DNA from: Sepioteuthis lessoniana
Taxonomy: Eukaryota; Mollusca; Cephalopoda; Myopsida; Loliginidae
Direction: 5' to 3'
Length of the DNA: 64,000 nucleotides
Assembly: GCA_963585895.1 (NCBI GenBank)
Contig: OY757911.1
Location: 89,443,293 to 89,507,292 of the forward strand
Position 1 is the stretch's first letter. Every line of letters begins with the position of its first letter. The position numbers and the translations under genes were made by a program. The notes under the pieces are model-generated. The model was not told the DNA's origin, made no database searches, and was given only the letters and a program-made list of their open reading frames with translations. Shown here one piece after another: positions 34,237 through 44,665 of the stretch.

Positions 34237-34244
34237 CTTAGATG

Positions 34245-34308
<64 letters not shown>

Positions 34309-34310
34309 CA
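34040..34310. repeat. Compound (AT)n/(GTAT)n microsatellite block
   Basis: AT arrays at about 34107-34154, 34208-34237 and 34251-34297 are linked by near-repeated spacers containing TAGATGCATACATA. The block itself looks internally duplicated. Confidence 0.9.
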
Positions 34311-34314
34311 TGTG

Positions 34315-34880
34315 AGTTTGTTTTTTTTCAATTCCTTTTAAAAGGTTAAACAGACTTGAGAATCAATATGCTAAGTTTATTGAAGAGGGGGATTAATATG
34401 TGGAGTAGCATATACTTTTTATAGCACTGTAATTTCCTTCTTGGGTCAACCAAAACAAGTTTCAACATCCCATGTACATTTTAATAATGGTTTTGGGATA
34501 TATGTTGTTCACATTGACATTTGAAATATCAATAGGATTCAAAATAGAAAGAAATACCTAAAAACAAACCTGGCTATGTTGTTTTCAGGCTTATAATGTT
34601 GCCTTTATTTTTAGATGCATGTATGAAGACTTCTACTTACAGTTAGCATAATAGCCTAAAATCTGAGTGCAGGCAAACCAAAATGATTTTGTGTGTAAAT
34701 TTGGTTCAGGGCTGCCAGGTTCAGTGTGTGTCAGCTGTCACATTATAATAAGAGAAATGCTTGCTTGGCTCTGCTCGACCAAATTCCTTTGGTTGATAGC
34801 TGCTCGCCTCACTAGAATTCTATTCTTTACCATTTTACTCAATTTTGTCATTATGAATAATTAAGACTTTATGCATACAC
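34315..34880. other. AT-rich DNA, nothing recognised
   Basis: No supported feature. Confidence 0.5.
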
Positions 34881-34885
34881 ATACC

Positions 34886-34886
<1 letters not shown>

Positions 34887-34955
<69 letters not shown>
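34887..34955. repeat. (AT)n microsatellite
   Basis: About 33 AT units. Confidence 0.95.
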
Positions 34956-34958
<3 letters not shown>

Positions 34959-34959
34959 T

Positions 34960-35275
34960 TAAAATTTCTTTAAAAATTTCCTATAAAGTCTTAAAATTTA
35001 TAAACTGGACAGTGAATATATTATCTACATTACTAATATTTTTTCTGTATAATGTACCAACAACCCATATAACCCTCCTCTCTTTCTCTCTCTCTCAGTC
35101 ATATAGTTATATGGTTTGCTATATTTTTAAAGAAACTGTGTTAAATATCAATGATGGAGTATATGTAGATCTAAGCTAAAAGAGTACAGACATAGGCAAG
35201 AAACTGGCAGTCACCAATCACTATTGACTTTATGTCTATGCTATTTAAACTCAGGTCTATCTATTTAACCTGTCT
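34960..35275. other. AT-rich DNA, nothing recognised
   Basis: No supported feature. Confidence 0.5.
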
Positions 35276-35278
35276 TAT

Positions 35279-35281
35279 AGT

Positions 35282-35323
<42 letters not shown>

Positions 35324-35342
35324 TAGATAGAGAGAGAGAGAA
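35279..35342. repeat. (GT)n(GA)n microsatellite
   Basis: GT repeats passing into GAGAGATAGATAGAGAGA. Confidence 0.95.
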
Positions 35343-35561
35343 TATCTGGGTTTAACCAAGAAAATAACTGTTTTTTCTTTGTTTTTTTTGCAATCTTTGA
35401 AAATAGTTGAAGAAATGATTACCTTGTTGAACTGAAAGGTGAATTTGTGAAATAGCTTATATTTCATGCATATCAGTGCAGCTATAAGATATGTCTTTAG
35501 GAACAAATCATCTTGGTAGGCTGAGAACTTCTCAGCAACTCCTGTATATATATTTTAAAAA

Positions 35562-35856
35562 TGTGGTTAGTATAATGGTTATCATCACAAGAGATGGAAT
35601 TGGTGATGCAAATTCAAATCCCTGCTGGGGCTGTTTGCATTTCACTTTGCACTAATACTCTTGGAAAATGTATGAATTCATCTCTTCTCCCCACACCATC
35701 TACAATTAAATAGTCGGGCAGGCTCGGTTCTTTAGCCTTGGTTAAGCAACCAGTCTAAGAGATGGAAAACTTTGAATTCAAAGCAATTTTACTCCACTTG
35801 AAAATTGGTCTTGTATTACATCCTACCTGTGGTAGTGGGGTTGGATAGATACATCC
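35562..35856 (+). mobile_element. SINE family A, full length diverged
   Basis: Head TAGTATAATGGTTATCATCA, B-box-like AAATTCAAATCCCTG, body TGCATTTCACTTTGCACTAA, GGGCAGGCTCGGTTCTTTAG and tail GGGGTTGGATAGATAC, which runs into a CT/TA/GT microsatellite. Confidence 0.85.
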
Positions 35857-35859
35857 TCC

Positions 35860-35861
<2 letters not shown>

Positions 35862-35919
<58 letters not shown>

Positions 35920-35940
35920 GTGTGTGTGTGTGTGTGTGTA
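35862..35940. repeat. Compound (CT)n(TA)n(GT)n microsatellite
   Basis: Begins exactly at the 3' end of the SINE. Such tails may grow from SINE 3' ends. Confidence 0.95.
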
Positions 35941-36112
35941 ATCTCATTTAGTACATCTTTTATTTTTTTCATGTTGTGTAAACTTGTATAGGAAAGACTT
36001 ATGAATAATACTGCTGAGGACAGTAGAACATACTCAATGTAAATAGTTTTTGGTAAACCTATTGGGCTATCCGACAAGTGTTCTTTGCAAAGCTGTTTTG
36101 GAAGATAGGATG

Positions 36113-36413
36113 TGTTGGGTAACTACTAATACCAGGGCAGACTAGAAGGGGAAGAGTAGCTTCTTATAGGAATAGTATTAGAGCGTTGGAGACTGGAGAT
36201 CACACTAGATCACCTTACTTACTACCGTAATAACGGAAGCCAATACTATCGTTGGACTATATCTTTATTCTGTATTCACTAATCCTATGTTCTTGTCTAC
36301 AAATAGTCTCTCTTTTGTATATACTTTTTCCTGAGAATATATCTCAATTTCCTCTCATATCATGGTTTGTCCTTTATTTAATATTACAAGCATTCACTAA
36401 CCAGAACGCAACA
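36113..36413. mobile_element. Possible short solo LTR, retroelement fossil
   Basis: A 301-bp block beginning TGTTGGGTAAC and ending ACGCAACA, i.e. TGTTG...CAACA inverted ends as in many short LTRs (Ty1/Copia-like termini). Flanking pentamers GGATG and GGAAG agree at four of five positions. It is less AT-rich than its surroundings. No internal region. Tentative. Confidence 0.4.
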
Positions 36414-36414
36414 G

Positions 36415-37445
36415 GAAGAATACTTTTTGTAATTTTGAGATGAATCATTATTATTTCAAAATTTGTTCAGACTATTGAACTCATGAATGAGTTCAATAAT
36501 CTAAACAACCCTTGGAAAGATGAGAAAAAGATTCTTATTTTTAGGAAGTCAGTTACATTAAAGGAAGCTTGTTTATATACAATATACATAATTAATCATG
36601 AGCATGTAAGTATATTTGCTCGTCAATTCTTTGGAATGTAGGTAATTTCTAAAGTCATACATGTAGGTAATTAACAATTGATCTATATTTTTTACTAATC
36701 AAATATTGATTATTAATAGACTTAATTTGGAGGTTACTTCAACATTTGGGTGTGAGTGTGTAAATACTCCATATACTGGCAAAAAATATGGACCCACAAA
36801 TCTGAGAAAAAACCTATTTTATTTGATAGACAAATTTTCTGGCTTCATGGAACATACCTCAAATTAAAATTAAAATTATTTTGTTTTAATTAATAATCAA
36901 GATTTTTTTCAACATAAAGTAGAGGGAAAAAGTTATAGAATCAATAAATTATGCAGAAAAAATTATGGAATCATGATCACATAAGTTGTACTGAGACAAT
37001 AAAATTATCAGTTTACTGAATTAGTTTTTGAAATGAAGATTGCTCCTTGCCCTTCCTATTATATTTGAATTTTAACCTTACAAAATTATTACTCATGTAT
37101 AGGTCAACACCACTTTTTACCTAAAAATTTGGTCTTCAAAAATTTAACCTATACATGAGCACATAAAGTATTAATACATATACTTTGATGACACAGTGTA
37201 TTTTACTTTTTATTATCATCTTCATATGAATGCAGAAGGCAAATATGGTTGAAGATAGTTTCAGTGTTCATAGTTTGACTGCAAGTTGAGTTGATGTATT
37301 TGATTACATTTAATATAATTAGGTTCAATTAGTGTTTATTTTGATAAAGATAATTCTTTGAAATATTAATTGTACAGAACCCTGATGATAAGTTTTCTTT
37401 AAAGCTCTTTGCAAAAATCATTGTAAAATTATTTTAAAAATACAA
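36415..37445. other. AT-rich DNA, nothing recognised
   Basis: No supported feature. Confidence 0.5.
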
Positions 37446-37449
37446 TAAA

Positions 37450-37840
37450 AAATATCATCATCATCATCATCATCATTTTATTTATTTATTTATTTATTTT
37501 TGCAAGATTTTTACTCCAGTGTCATCTGGTTGTCCTTCACTAGAGTCTGAGTGACAATAAGTCTCCTCAGGTTTCCAGGACTCTTCTGAGTATTCATAAC
37601 AGTGCTGTGGTCTAGGTGGTCTCAATCCTTCCCCTGATTGCCAATTTTTCCAGGCTTTTGTCTAAGCCTTTGAAGACTGTTCCAAGCACACCAACTACAA
37701 TTGGTATCACTGTCACTCTTATGTTCCACAGTTTTTTTAGTTCTCTGACAAAGTCCATGTATTTGTCTATCAATTCAGTTTCTTTTATTTTCATTCTATG
37801 GTTCACTGGAATGGCAAAATCCAGTTGGTGGCAAGATCTT
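37450..37840 (-). mobile_element. LINE 3' end (ILRRVLE family), longest fragment
   Basis: Minus strand, from 37806 leftwards: ETELIDKYMDFVRELKKLWN then IRVTVIPIVVGVLGTVFKGL, followed after a stop by TTALL-ILRRVLET and GDLLSLRL. This is the C-terminal region of a non-LTR polymerase family in which KY-DL--E---MW, VIP-VVGALG and TALLGTARILRKVLE follow the endonuclease. I associate that family with the R4/Dong group, but not firmly. The 3' end meets (ATC)n and (TTTA)n tracts at 37455-37498. Smaller relatives lie at 21885 and 24775. Confidence 0.65.
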
Positions 37841-37871
37841 TTGTTATTGTTGTTATTACTATCATTATATG

Positions 37872-38472
37872 TGTAGAGAAGAGGAAAATCTTGTATTTTG
37901 GTTTGGCGCGCAAATTTATTTCAACACTTAATTTCACCCAATCAGGATGACTTATCCTATTCAGCCCGGACCTTCATTTCTGGCTTGCAAAACGGGTGAG
38001 TGGCCAAACCCACTCTCTTTGGCTTGAGACGGCGACCAGAACAGACGTTCCTCTGGCAGTCCCTACTTAGCAATGCTTTTTAACATAGCAACGCCAGCAG
38101 TAACAACATGGACACTCAACGAGGGAACCATCTAATTTATGGATTTCCTATGAGGAATCCCAGTTGAACATAAATTAGATGGTTCCCTCGTTGAGTGTCC
38201 ATGTTGTTGCTGCTGCTGTTAGAGCTGCAGTGAGATGTCCACACTGGGCGGCTTGTCTAGCTAACAAGCATCACTAAGTAGGGACGGCCAGAGGAACATC
38301 TGTTCTGGTCACCGTCTCAAGCCAAAGAGAGTGGGTTTGGCTGCTCACCCGTTTTGCAAGCCGGAAATGAAGGTCCGGGCTGAATAGGATAAGTCATCCT
38401 GATTGAGTGAAATTAAGTGTTGAAATAAATTTGCGCGCCAAACCAAAATACGAGATTTTCCTCTTCTCTACA
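37872..38472. mobile_element. 601-bp foldback element
   Basis: Almost the whole element is two long inverted arms, 37872-38141 and 38169-38472, around a 27-bp spacer that is itself partly palindromic (GGATTTCC/GGAATCC). The outer end is TGTAGAGAAGAGGAAAATCT on the left and its complement on the right. The arms include an unusual GGCGCGCAAATTTATTT stretch and match closely except for ~34 extra bases in the right arm near 38220-38260. TATG occurs just outside both ends (37868-37871, 38473-38476) as a possible 4-bp TSD. No open frame. A non-autonomous foldback DNA transposon is most likely. Confidence 0.85.
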
Positions 38473-38537
38473 TATGTATTCATTTTTTAAATTAAGATTA
38501 GGTTATGATGTGATGTAATGATTGAATAGAAAGGATC

Positions 38538-38581
38538 ATTGTAGAATAGGTAATGGGTGATTGTAGAATAGGTAATGGGTG
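38538..38581 (+). repeat. 22-bp exact tandem duplication
   Basis: Two copies beginning ATTGTAGAATAGGTAATGGG. Confidence 0.95.
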
Positions 38582-38589
38582 AAGATGGA

Positions 38590-39480
38590 AATATAAATCT
38601 ATAGATGAGGGTCGGTGGTGACTGGCATTTAAGGGCTAATAAGATACTTATTGACCTTGCACTTAAAGAGCCCAAGGTCATATACTGTTGGCAAACAATC
38701 ACAGGAGAGTTTGTTCTACATTACAACTGTTCTCAGAAAGAAATTCTTCAAGTGAAACTTGAAACTGATCTTCACTTTTAGTTGATATGTTTAAAATAGA
38801 GATGAAGTTTGGTATTGTACTGATGCTACCTCCCACTTGTATAAACAAAGAATAAAAATTGCAAAATCAATACAGTTGATTAATTCCTACATGTTTACTT
38901 ATTTAATCAAAATTAATGAAAGTAACTTGTCTGATTTGTTTGTAAATGTAAACCAAGTGTAAATGACAACTGAGTACGAATCAATAAAACAAAAACAAAC
39001 CAGCAGCACTGGCCAATCAGTATCTGTGTTCTTCCTTACCCAAAAAGAAAAAAAAAGTATTTGCAGTTAAAGGCAGGTAACTCCACATCAAAAACAATGA
39101 TAATTCAACATCGATTGGAAACTCTAATTTTAATATAAATGTTAATATAGAAATTGTGTATTGATAGAAACTGGTAAAAACTTGAGGATCATTTCGTATC
39201 TTTATTATAATACAAAACTGATTGCCATTTTTGTCTTATATAAATATATACAATTAAAGTGACTCTTTTATTAATATTCATTCTTTTTCTTTTTTTAAAT
39301 TCATAGAATTTACCAAACTTTACTTTGTCCAACAAACTAGCCTCAGGTTACTTACAGAACCTGCTATTTCTAACTGGGTACCTATTTAAGTACTGAACAG
39401 GATCATTGCTACTAAAATTTGGTGATTTTTATTTCTAATCCTGGCTTGATTTCAATGTTGAATTTAAAAAAAAATCCTTC
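38590..39480. other. AT-rich DNA, nothing recognised
   Basis: No supported feature. Confidence 0.5.
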
Positions 39481-39487
39481 TTCTTCT

Positions 39488-39581
39488 AGACTGGTTGATA
39501 TACTAAGTTTAAAGATCTCACTCTACCCTGCTATTTATCCATAGCTGGAGTGAGAGTAGTTGGATGCATACCTTTCCCAAT
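39488..39581 (-). mobile_element. SINE family A, internal fragment, minus strand
   Basis: CTACCCTGCTATTTATCCAT and GATGCATACCTTTCCCAA are the inverted body of family A. Its continuation was displaced by the family B insertion next door. Confidence 0.7.
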
Positions 39582-39597
39582 GTATACATAGATATAA

Positions 39598-39838
39598 AAA
39601 AAGTTAGTGACCATAGTCGAGGGTGACCAAAAGGCTCCCTTTTCAAGGTGTAGGGGAGAGCAGTACTCCTTTCCCTCGATTGCTCCATTTTACCCTTGAT
39701 ACGTACCTTATATTGCTGAGTGTTAAGCAAGGGGGTATCAAGTACCATTTTAAAAGTCTTTGGTATGACGCGACCTGGGATTGAACCCAGGTCTTCCGGA
39801 CCATTGGCGAACACTCTACCCACTAGGCCAATGAGCCA
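39598..39838 (-). mobile_element. SINE family B with 16-bp TSD
   Basis: Complete minus-strand family B flanked by perfect GTATACATAGATATAA at 39582-39597 and 39839-39854. The head (GGGATTGAACCCAGG inverted B box) is near 39770-39800. Confidence 0.9.
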
Positions 39839-39859
39839 GTATACATAGATATAAGTTGT

Positions 39860-40220
39860 TAATAATAATAATAATATTAATAATATTTTGAAAATAAAGA
39901 GAAAAAAAAAAACAATTTAAATGATCTCAAAAGAGTCATCGGATCCTGATGGAAAAAGTTTGAATCAACAAAAGAATACAAAAAATTTTTAACTATTAAA
40001 ATGTTTTTTGTATTTCATTCATTTTTACTTACTAGGCAAATCAAATATATTTTTTATTGTTGGGGATGCATCCTTATCAGCAAATGGGCCTACAGTGTAT
40101 AAGATAGCACTTTATCATTTGCAATATTGAAGTACTATTGTTTGACTTGTTTTAAATTTAATAACTGAATATTTTATCTATAATGGCACCAAAATGCAAA
40201 AGTAGCATTGCATGTAATTC
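39860..40220. other. AT-rich DNA, nothing recognised
   Basis: (AAT)n tract near 39860 and A-rich sequence only. Confidence 0.5.
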
Positions 40221-40221
40221 T

Positions 40222-40615
40222 GATTCGGATTGATTTTAATAGCATGACAACCCATCTCAGGTTATTTTATGCCTAGAAGTGAGAGAATTGCATTCATTGT
40301 ATGTTTATATTTACATTTTTGTGTTGTTGTTTCTTAAGAGTTTTTTTTTGTGCATGGTACATGCGAATATGACTAATTTTTAGATAGATCTATTTGACCC
40401 ATAAATGAGACCCTAACAGATTCTCCCAATTTGAGTCAATGTGGACAGTAGAGTAATAGCAATAAAAAGGGGTACTCCATACTTCCCAGATCTCCAGAAC
40501 TGAATCCTCACCATTAGATGCAGTTCAGTGTCATACACAGGGTACTCCTTTTGGGGGAGAGGGTTTTACTCCTCTACAGGAGATAAAGTCAGTGATAGGG
40601 CTCAGATAATTCTGA
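40222..40615 (-). mobile_element. Repeat family C2, minus strand
   Basis: Inverted tail (GATTGATTTTAATAGCATGA, TTATTTTATGCCTAGAAGTG), short middle, then inverted head (GACCCATAAATGAGACCCTA, TTAGATGCAGTTCAGTGTCA, TTTTACTCCTCTACAGGAGA). Confidence 0.85.
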
Positions 40616-40854
40616 AATTACAGAGAGAAACCATAAATGTTGATGTTGATTTCTCTGTGAAAACTTTAGAACATGATTCAATATAATCCATGGATTTCAT
40701 CTGATGGGCAGTTCTTGGATCCTATCTCCCTATAATGACATATTCTTTTTATTTGGTAAAAACTAAGGGATAATGTAATGCCTATAAAATATTTTTTAGT
40801 TAAAAAATGAAAAATTAATTAATGTTTCTTTAAAAATGTTATCATCAAAACATG

Positions 40855-41665
40855 CTGACAGCATGGATTCCTTTGACTCTCTTGTACTATCTGCCCCTAT
40901 CTGCCATTGCTCTTAGTAAGTCTTCTAGATAGCATCCAGTGACCAACAGAGCTGACAAATGTTAGTTTTTGCTGGTCAGCCAACTGGTGTGTCTATGTGT
41001 AAGAGTCCATTGGAAACATTGCTTATGAATTCATCTTTACTTCTCCAGCAATGCCCAACATGGCTGGCTCATCTTACTTTGAAGGTTTGTGATATTGGAG
41101 GTAAGTAGCTATACAGCTGCTGTTTTGTGGGATACTGCTTCCAGGATCTGTTCAAAACAGCATGCAGTATCCTTGTGTAGTTCCCATTTAACTTTTTCTA
41201 CTGGTGTTTCGTTAAAATCCAAGTTGTACATACATACAGTAGTACTGACACAGTTACAACTCGAAAGAATTCCTATTTTATTTTATCCAAGAGATCAGAT
41301 TTCCATATGGTCATAAACCTATCAATAGCAATCTGTGCTTTATCAATGTGTATGTTGACATTGCTTTCAGTAGATGAGATATTGCTACTGAGGTATGTGA
41401 ATTGGTCATAATTTTATAGGCTTACCATTTAATGAGATGGCACTATCTGCATTAAAATACATGAACTCTGTTTTATCTGTGTTCACATAAAGACCAATGT
41501 CTCTTGCTGTTTGCTCCAAGCTATGCAATAGAGACTCAGCTTGAGCTGGTGTTTTTGCAAGAAGCACTGGATCATCTGTGTAGACTGCATCGGTAATAGT
41601 TTTTGCTAGATTTTCATCTGCTTCTTGCCTTTTTAGTGTAAAACCATTTTGATTCCTTATATTCT
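40855..41665 (-). mobile_element. RTE-type LINE, 5'-truncated relic
   Basis: Minus-strand translation with several stops and frame changes runs through the reverse transcriptase palm. NGFTLKRQ comes first, then TITDAVYTDDPVLL, where the usual YADD active-site box has become YTDD. It continues with TPAQAESLLHSLEQTA, IGLYVNTDKTEFM, DQFTYL-SNISSTES and VSVLLYVCTT. The 3' end reads RESKGIHA before a short CATCATC-type tail. It is older than the copy at 16975. The remaining 5' ORF, including the endonuclease, is absent. Confidence 0.85.
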
Positions 41666-41669
41666 ATTG

Positions 41670-43100
41670 ATGTTCATAGAACAGTCTATGGCAGATTATA
41701 ATAATCTTGAAAATTAGTTCATCAAAATTATAATATAGAATTATAATAATCAAAAATATGCTTCTCCTCTCTATTTATTTATCTTTAATTCTATTAATTT
41801 ATTTTTCAGACAAGTATACTTTAGAATTACTTGGGTTATGCTTCATTTCACTTTGAATCCTGATATCTTGTAACATTTTTCACAGTTTGAAATGATAACT
41901 AAAAGATTAAAAATAATCTCATTATACAGATTTTATTATTGTTTGTAAATCGTTTTACTGTATTAGTGACAATTATACTCTTGTTCTTTTACATGGCAGT
42001 ATTTTCTATCGATTGTTTTATTGGAATGGTCTTCATTCTGGAATGAAAAGAAAATGTTAGGTATGAATTTCATAGACTTTTACATCATTATATATAAGCT
42101 TTCATATGGCATAAACTTTTATTTTAGAAAAAGATATTTTTAATCTACATTGTTCTTTAGATTTTCATTTGTAAATATCTAAAATATTGTTACTGAAGTG
42201 CATACCAGACAGCAAATTGAAGCAGTTGAAAGAAAATACTTTTAATCATAATCTGGTATGAACTTATATGCAAGATAAATTGGTAGTCTCAAATTAAGTT
42301 ATCTTTTGTGGTTGTTTGATTTCTCAATTTAAAAAAAGGACACTTTTATTTTGGCAAATCTGAACTTTAGTGAAATCTTAAGAAAAAATATGTTAGCATG
42401 AATTAAGATGCGTTAACCAAATTGATGTGTTACTCTTTCTCTTTCTCCCCCATCTCTCTCTTTTTTTTTTTTGCATTTAATCTTATTGCTGTTGTTTCAC
42501 CACTGCATATTCATTCATTTTACTCTCTTTTTTTTTTAAATCTTGTCCAGTATTACACATTCACTGCATTAGCTCTTTCATATAATTTGTTTCGCTTCCC
42601 ATTGTTTGTCTTTACTATTAAATTTTTCTTGGTCTATAGTTGTGACTGTATCTACCTGTATTTTTTTATGCATTATCTATTCCTGCACTATTTAAAAAAA
42701 TGTTAAATTGCATTGCTCTTAGTTAGCATTAGGGTGACTATCTGAGAATTCCAGCTGTTGAAAGTAAAATACAAACATCTGGAATTTAGTTCACTTTCAG
42801 ATATAATTTACCATCCTGGTAATTATGTGTAATGTGGTAGAGAATAGCTTCTCCTATGTTAACCACTTCTGTATAAACAATTAATGTAAAGCAGTTTTTA
42901 TCTTAATGTGTTGCCAATATCTAACAAAGAAGTTAAATGGTAATTTCACATGCATTTTGCTTAATTATAAGATAAAACAGATGTTCTCAGCTGTTATCTA
43001 TATATTCTATTATTCAAATGACATACCTATATTCTAGTTATTGATTTGAAAAAAAACCCTATACAAATGTATCTTTCAATATCATCTATCAGTTTACCTA
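41670..43100. other. AT-rich DNA, nothing recognised
   Basis: A 94-codon T-rich frame at 42422-42706 is not credible. A TATGAGGTATGTCCAAAAAA motif at 43104 resembles the left end of the mariner relic near 53120. Confidence 0.45.
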
Positions 43101-43177
43101 GCATTGATTTATATGAGGTATGTCCAAAAAATGCTATTTTTGAATATTTTGAAAATCCATTGCACAGCTTTGACAAC

Positions 43178-43383
43178 CAACCAGAAGTGGCATTGTGGTT
43201 AACGTGTTGAACTGCAACATTGTAGTAAGTGGGTTTACTTTTAGACTACTACTCTTGAAAAAGACATGAAACCCCTTATCTTCATAGCTATGGATTAAAT
43301 AATACCACTGCTGTTTCTCTACAAGGTTAGCTTTGGCATTTAATAACCCACAGAGGTTGATATGCCAAACTGAACCAAACAAA
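43178..43383 (+). mobile_element. SINE family E, full length
   Basis: Head GTGGCATTGTGGTTAACGTG, then TAGTAAGTGGGTTTACTTTT, body CTTATCTTCATAGCTATGG, tail TTTGGCATTTAATAACCCAC, GGTTGATATGCCAAAC and AACCAAAC. Confidence 0.8.
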
Positions 43384-43389
43384 TCGGAG

Positions 43390-44297
43390 GGACCTTAATG
43401 TACATGTGTGAATAGGCACTTACCTATGGAGTTTCTCTGTCAACAGTGTGTCATTGAGCAATCTTGTGTTCTGTATTATTATTGCATCCTTGTGCAAGAT
43501 TATTTTTTGCTAAATATTATATCACCAAATCTATCAGCTCCTGCTCATTCCTTATAATTCAGATTCAGTTTCTGTAATTTCTGTTTTTTTCTCAGAGCTA
43601 AAATTGTTGTTAAAAAGGAGATTTTGGACTATAGATAAGATTAAGATTGTGAAAAGGCAGCTGTGAGGACCTTGCAGACTGTTAACTAATTTGCATAAAA
43701 ATTGTAGTACTAGGCCATTGACCAATCATGGATACTCAAGATTAAAACTATAGGTATATAAGCATCATAATTTGATGTATAAAAGCAGTTTAACTTGAAC
43801 CACTTGGTATGAATACCAAAGGAATGAAACAGCTTAGTTTCGGGGGGGGCAGCACACAGCACCTGCTCTTTTGATTAGGGTTTATTGCTTGCCACCTGAG
43901 ATGCATCTTAAGGTAAATACCAAAAGAACTGAACTATTTTTTTTAAACCACTTTTCCTTGGAAGCTTTCTTCCTACAGCATTTTCACTTTAAAATGATCT
44001 TGTTTCACATCCTAACATTATAGGGAGTTGTTTAAATGCCTGTTTAACTTAAATACTGAAGCTGTGAATATCTGCAGAATTCCAACACTTAGTGATTAGA
44101 GGACTCGATATTTGAACACAGAATATTTTGAAAAGTAGACAGGATGCTGGTATAAATGGGTGGGTATGCTGGGGGGATACTTTAAAGGCAGCTAAGGTAC
44201 AGTTGCCCTAGGTGGGCCATTTTTAATTCAACATTGCTTTCTGCTTGTTCTGTTCTGCTTAACTAATGTTGAGTACAATTAGTACAGTATTGTCTAA
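43390..44297. other. No gene recognised; left flank of the LINE dimer
   Basis: Mixed sequence with a CCAAT (43720) and a TATATAAG (about 43756) in promoter-like spacing, but no identifiable transcript. Ends at the T25 tract that is the LINE poly(A) tail read in reverse. Confidence 0.45.
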
Positions 44298-44375
44298 TTT
44301 TTTTTTTTTTTTTTTTTTTTTTCATCATACAACGTGTGAAAGCACGTGCTATACCATATCCTCATCAGCCGCCAT

Positions 44376-44434
44376 CCAGGGGTGATAACACAGTTTCGGT
44401 AGCTCAAGGCGGTACTGCCACCCCTGGCGCTACC
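44376..44434 (-). other. Interleaved stems (possible pseudoknot) in LINE 3' UTR
   Basis: Stem 1 pairs 44376-44384 (CCAGGGGTG) with 44419-44427 (CACCCCTGG). Stem 2 pairs 44398-44403 (GGTAGC) with 44429-44434 (GCTACC). The stems cross, which is H-type pseudoknot topology. The same bases are present in the second copy at 48128-48186. R2 3' UTR RNA is known to be folded and recognised by its protein; function here is inference. Confidence 0.5.
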
Positions 44435-44665
44435 AAGCAGCTTTTGCCACCGGACAGGGTATTAAGAGAATCATATATATATATATATATATATATGCCA
44501 GATCCATTAATTGCAGAGACTACATTGGACGTTAATCTTCATTTTCTGAGTTCAGTTTGTGATTTAAAAAAACGCGTTTACTTTCGGCGGTTGATGTTAT
44601 TACGCGTTTACAGTAACCGTTTCTTACGTAATCACACGGGAAAGGTGATTCCTCGTGTATTACCT

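Noticed and set aside
37616-37876. 86-codon plus-strand frame
   Set aside because: Antisense of the LINE C-terminal fragment, whose minus-strand VIPIVVG motif is the meaningful reading.
43715-43770. CCAAT box about 35 bases before a TATATAAG box
   Set aside because: In such AT-rich DNA this spacing can occur by chance, and no transcript or downstream exon is identifiable.
44323-44420. CTGATGAG and CGAAAC motifs on the LINE minus strand, suggesting a hammerhead ribozyme
   Set aside because: The motifs are in the wrong arrangement and I could not find the three connecting stems a hammerhead needs.
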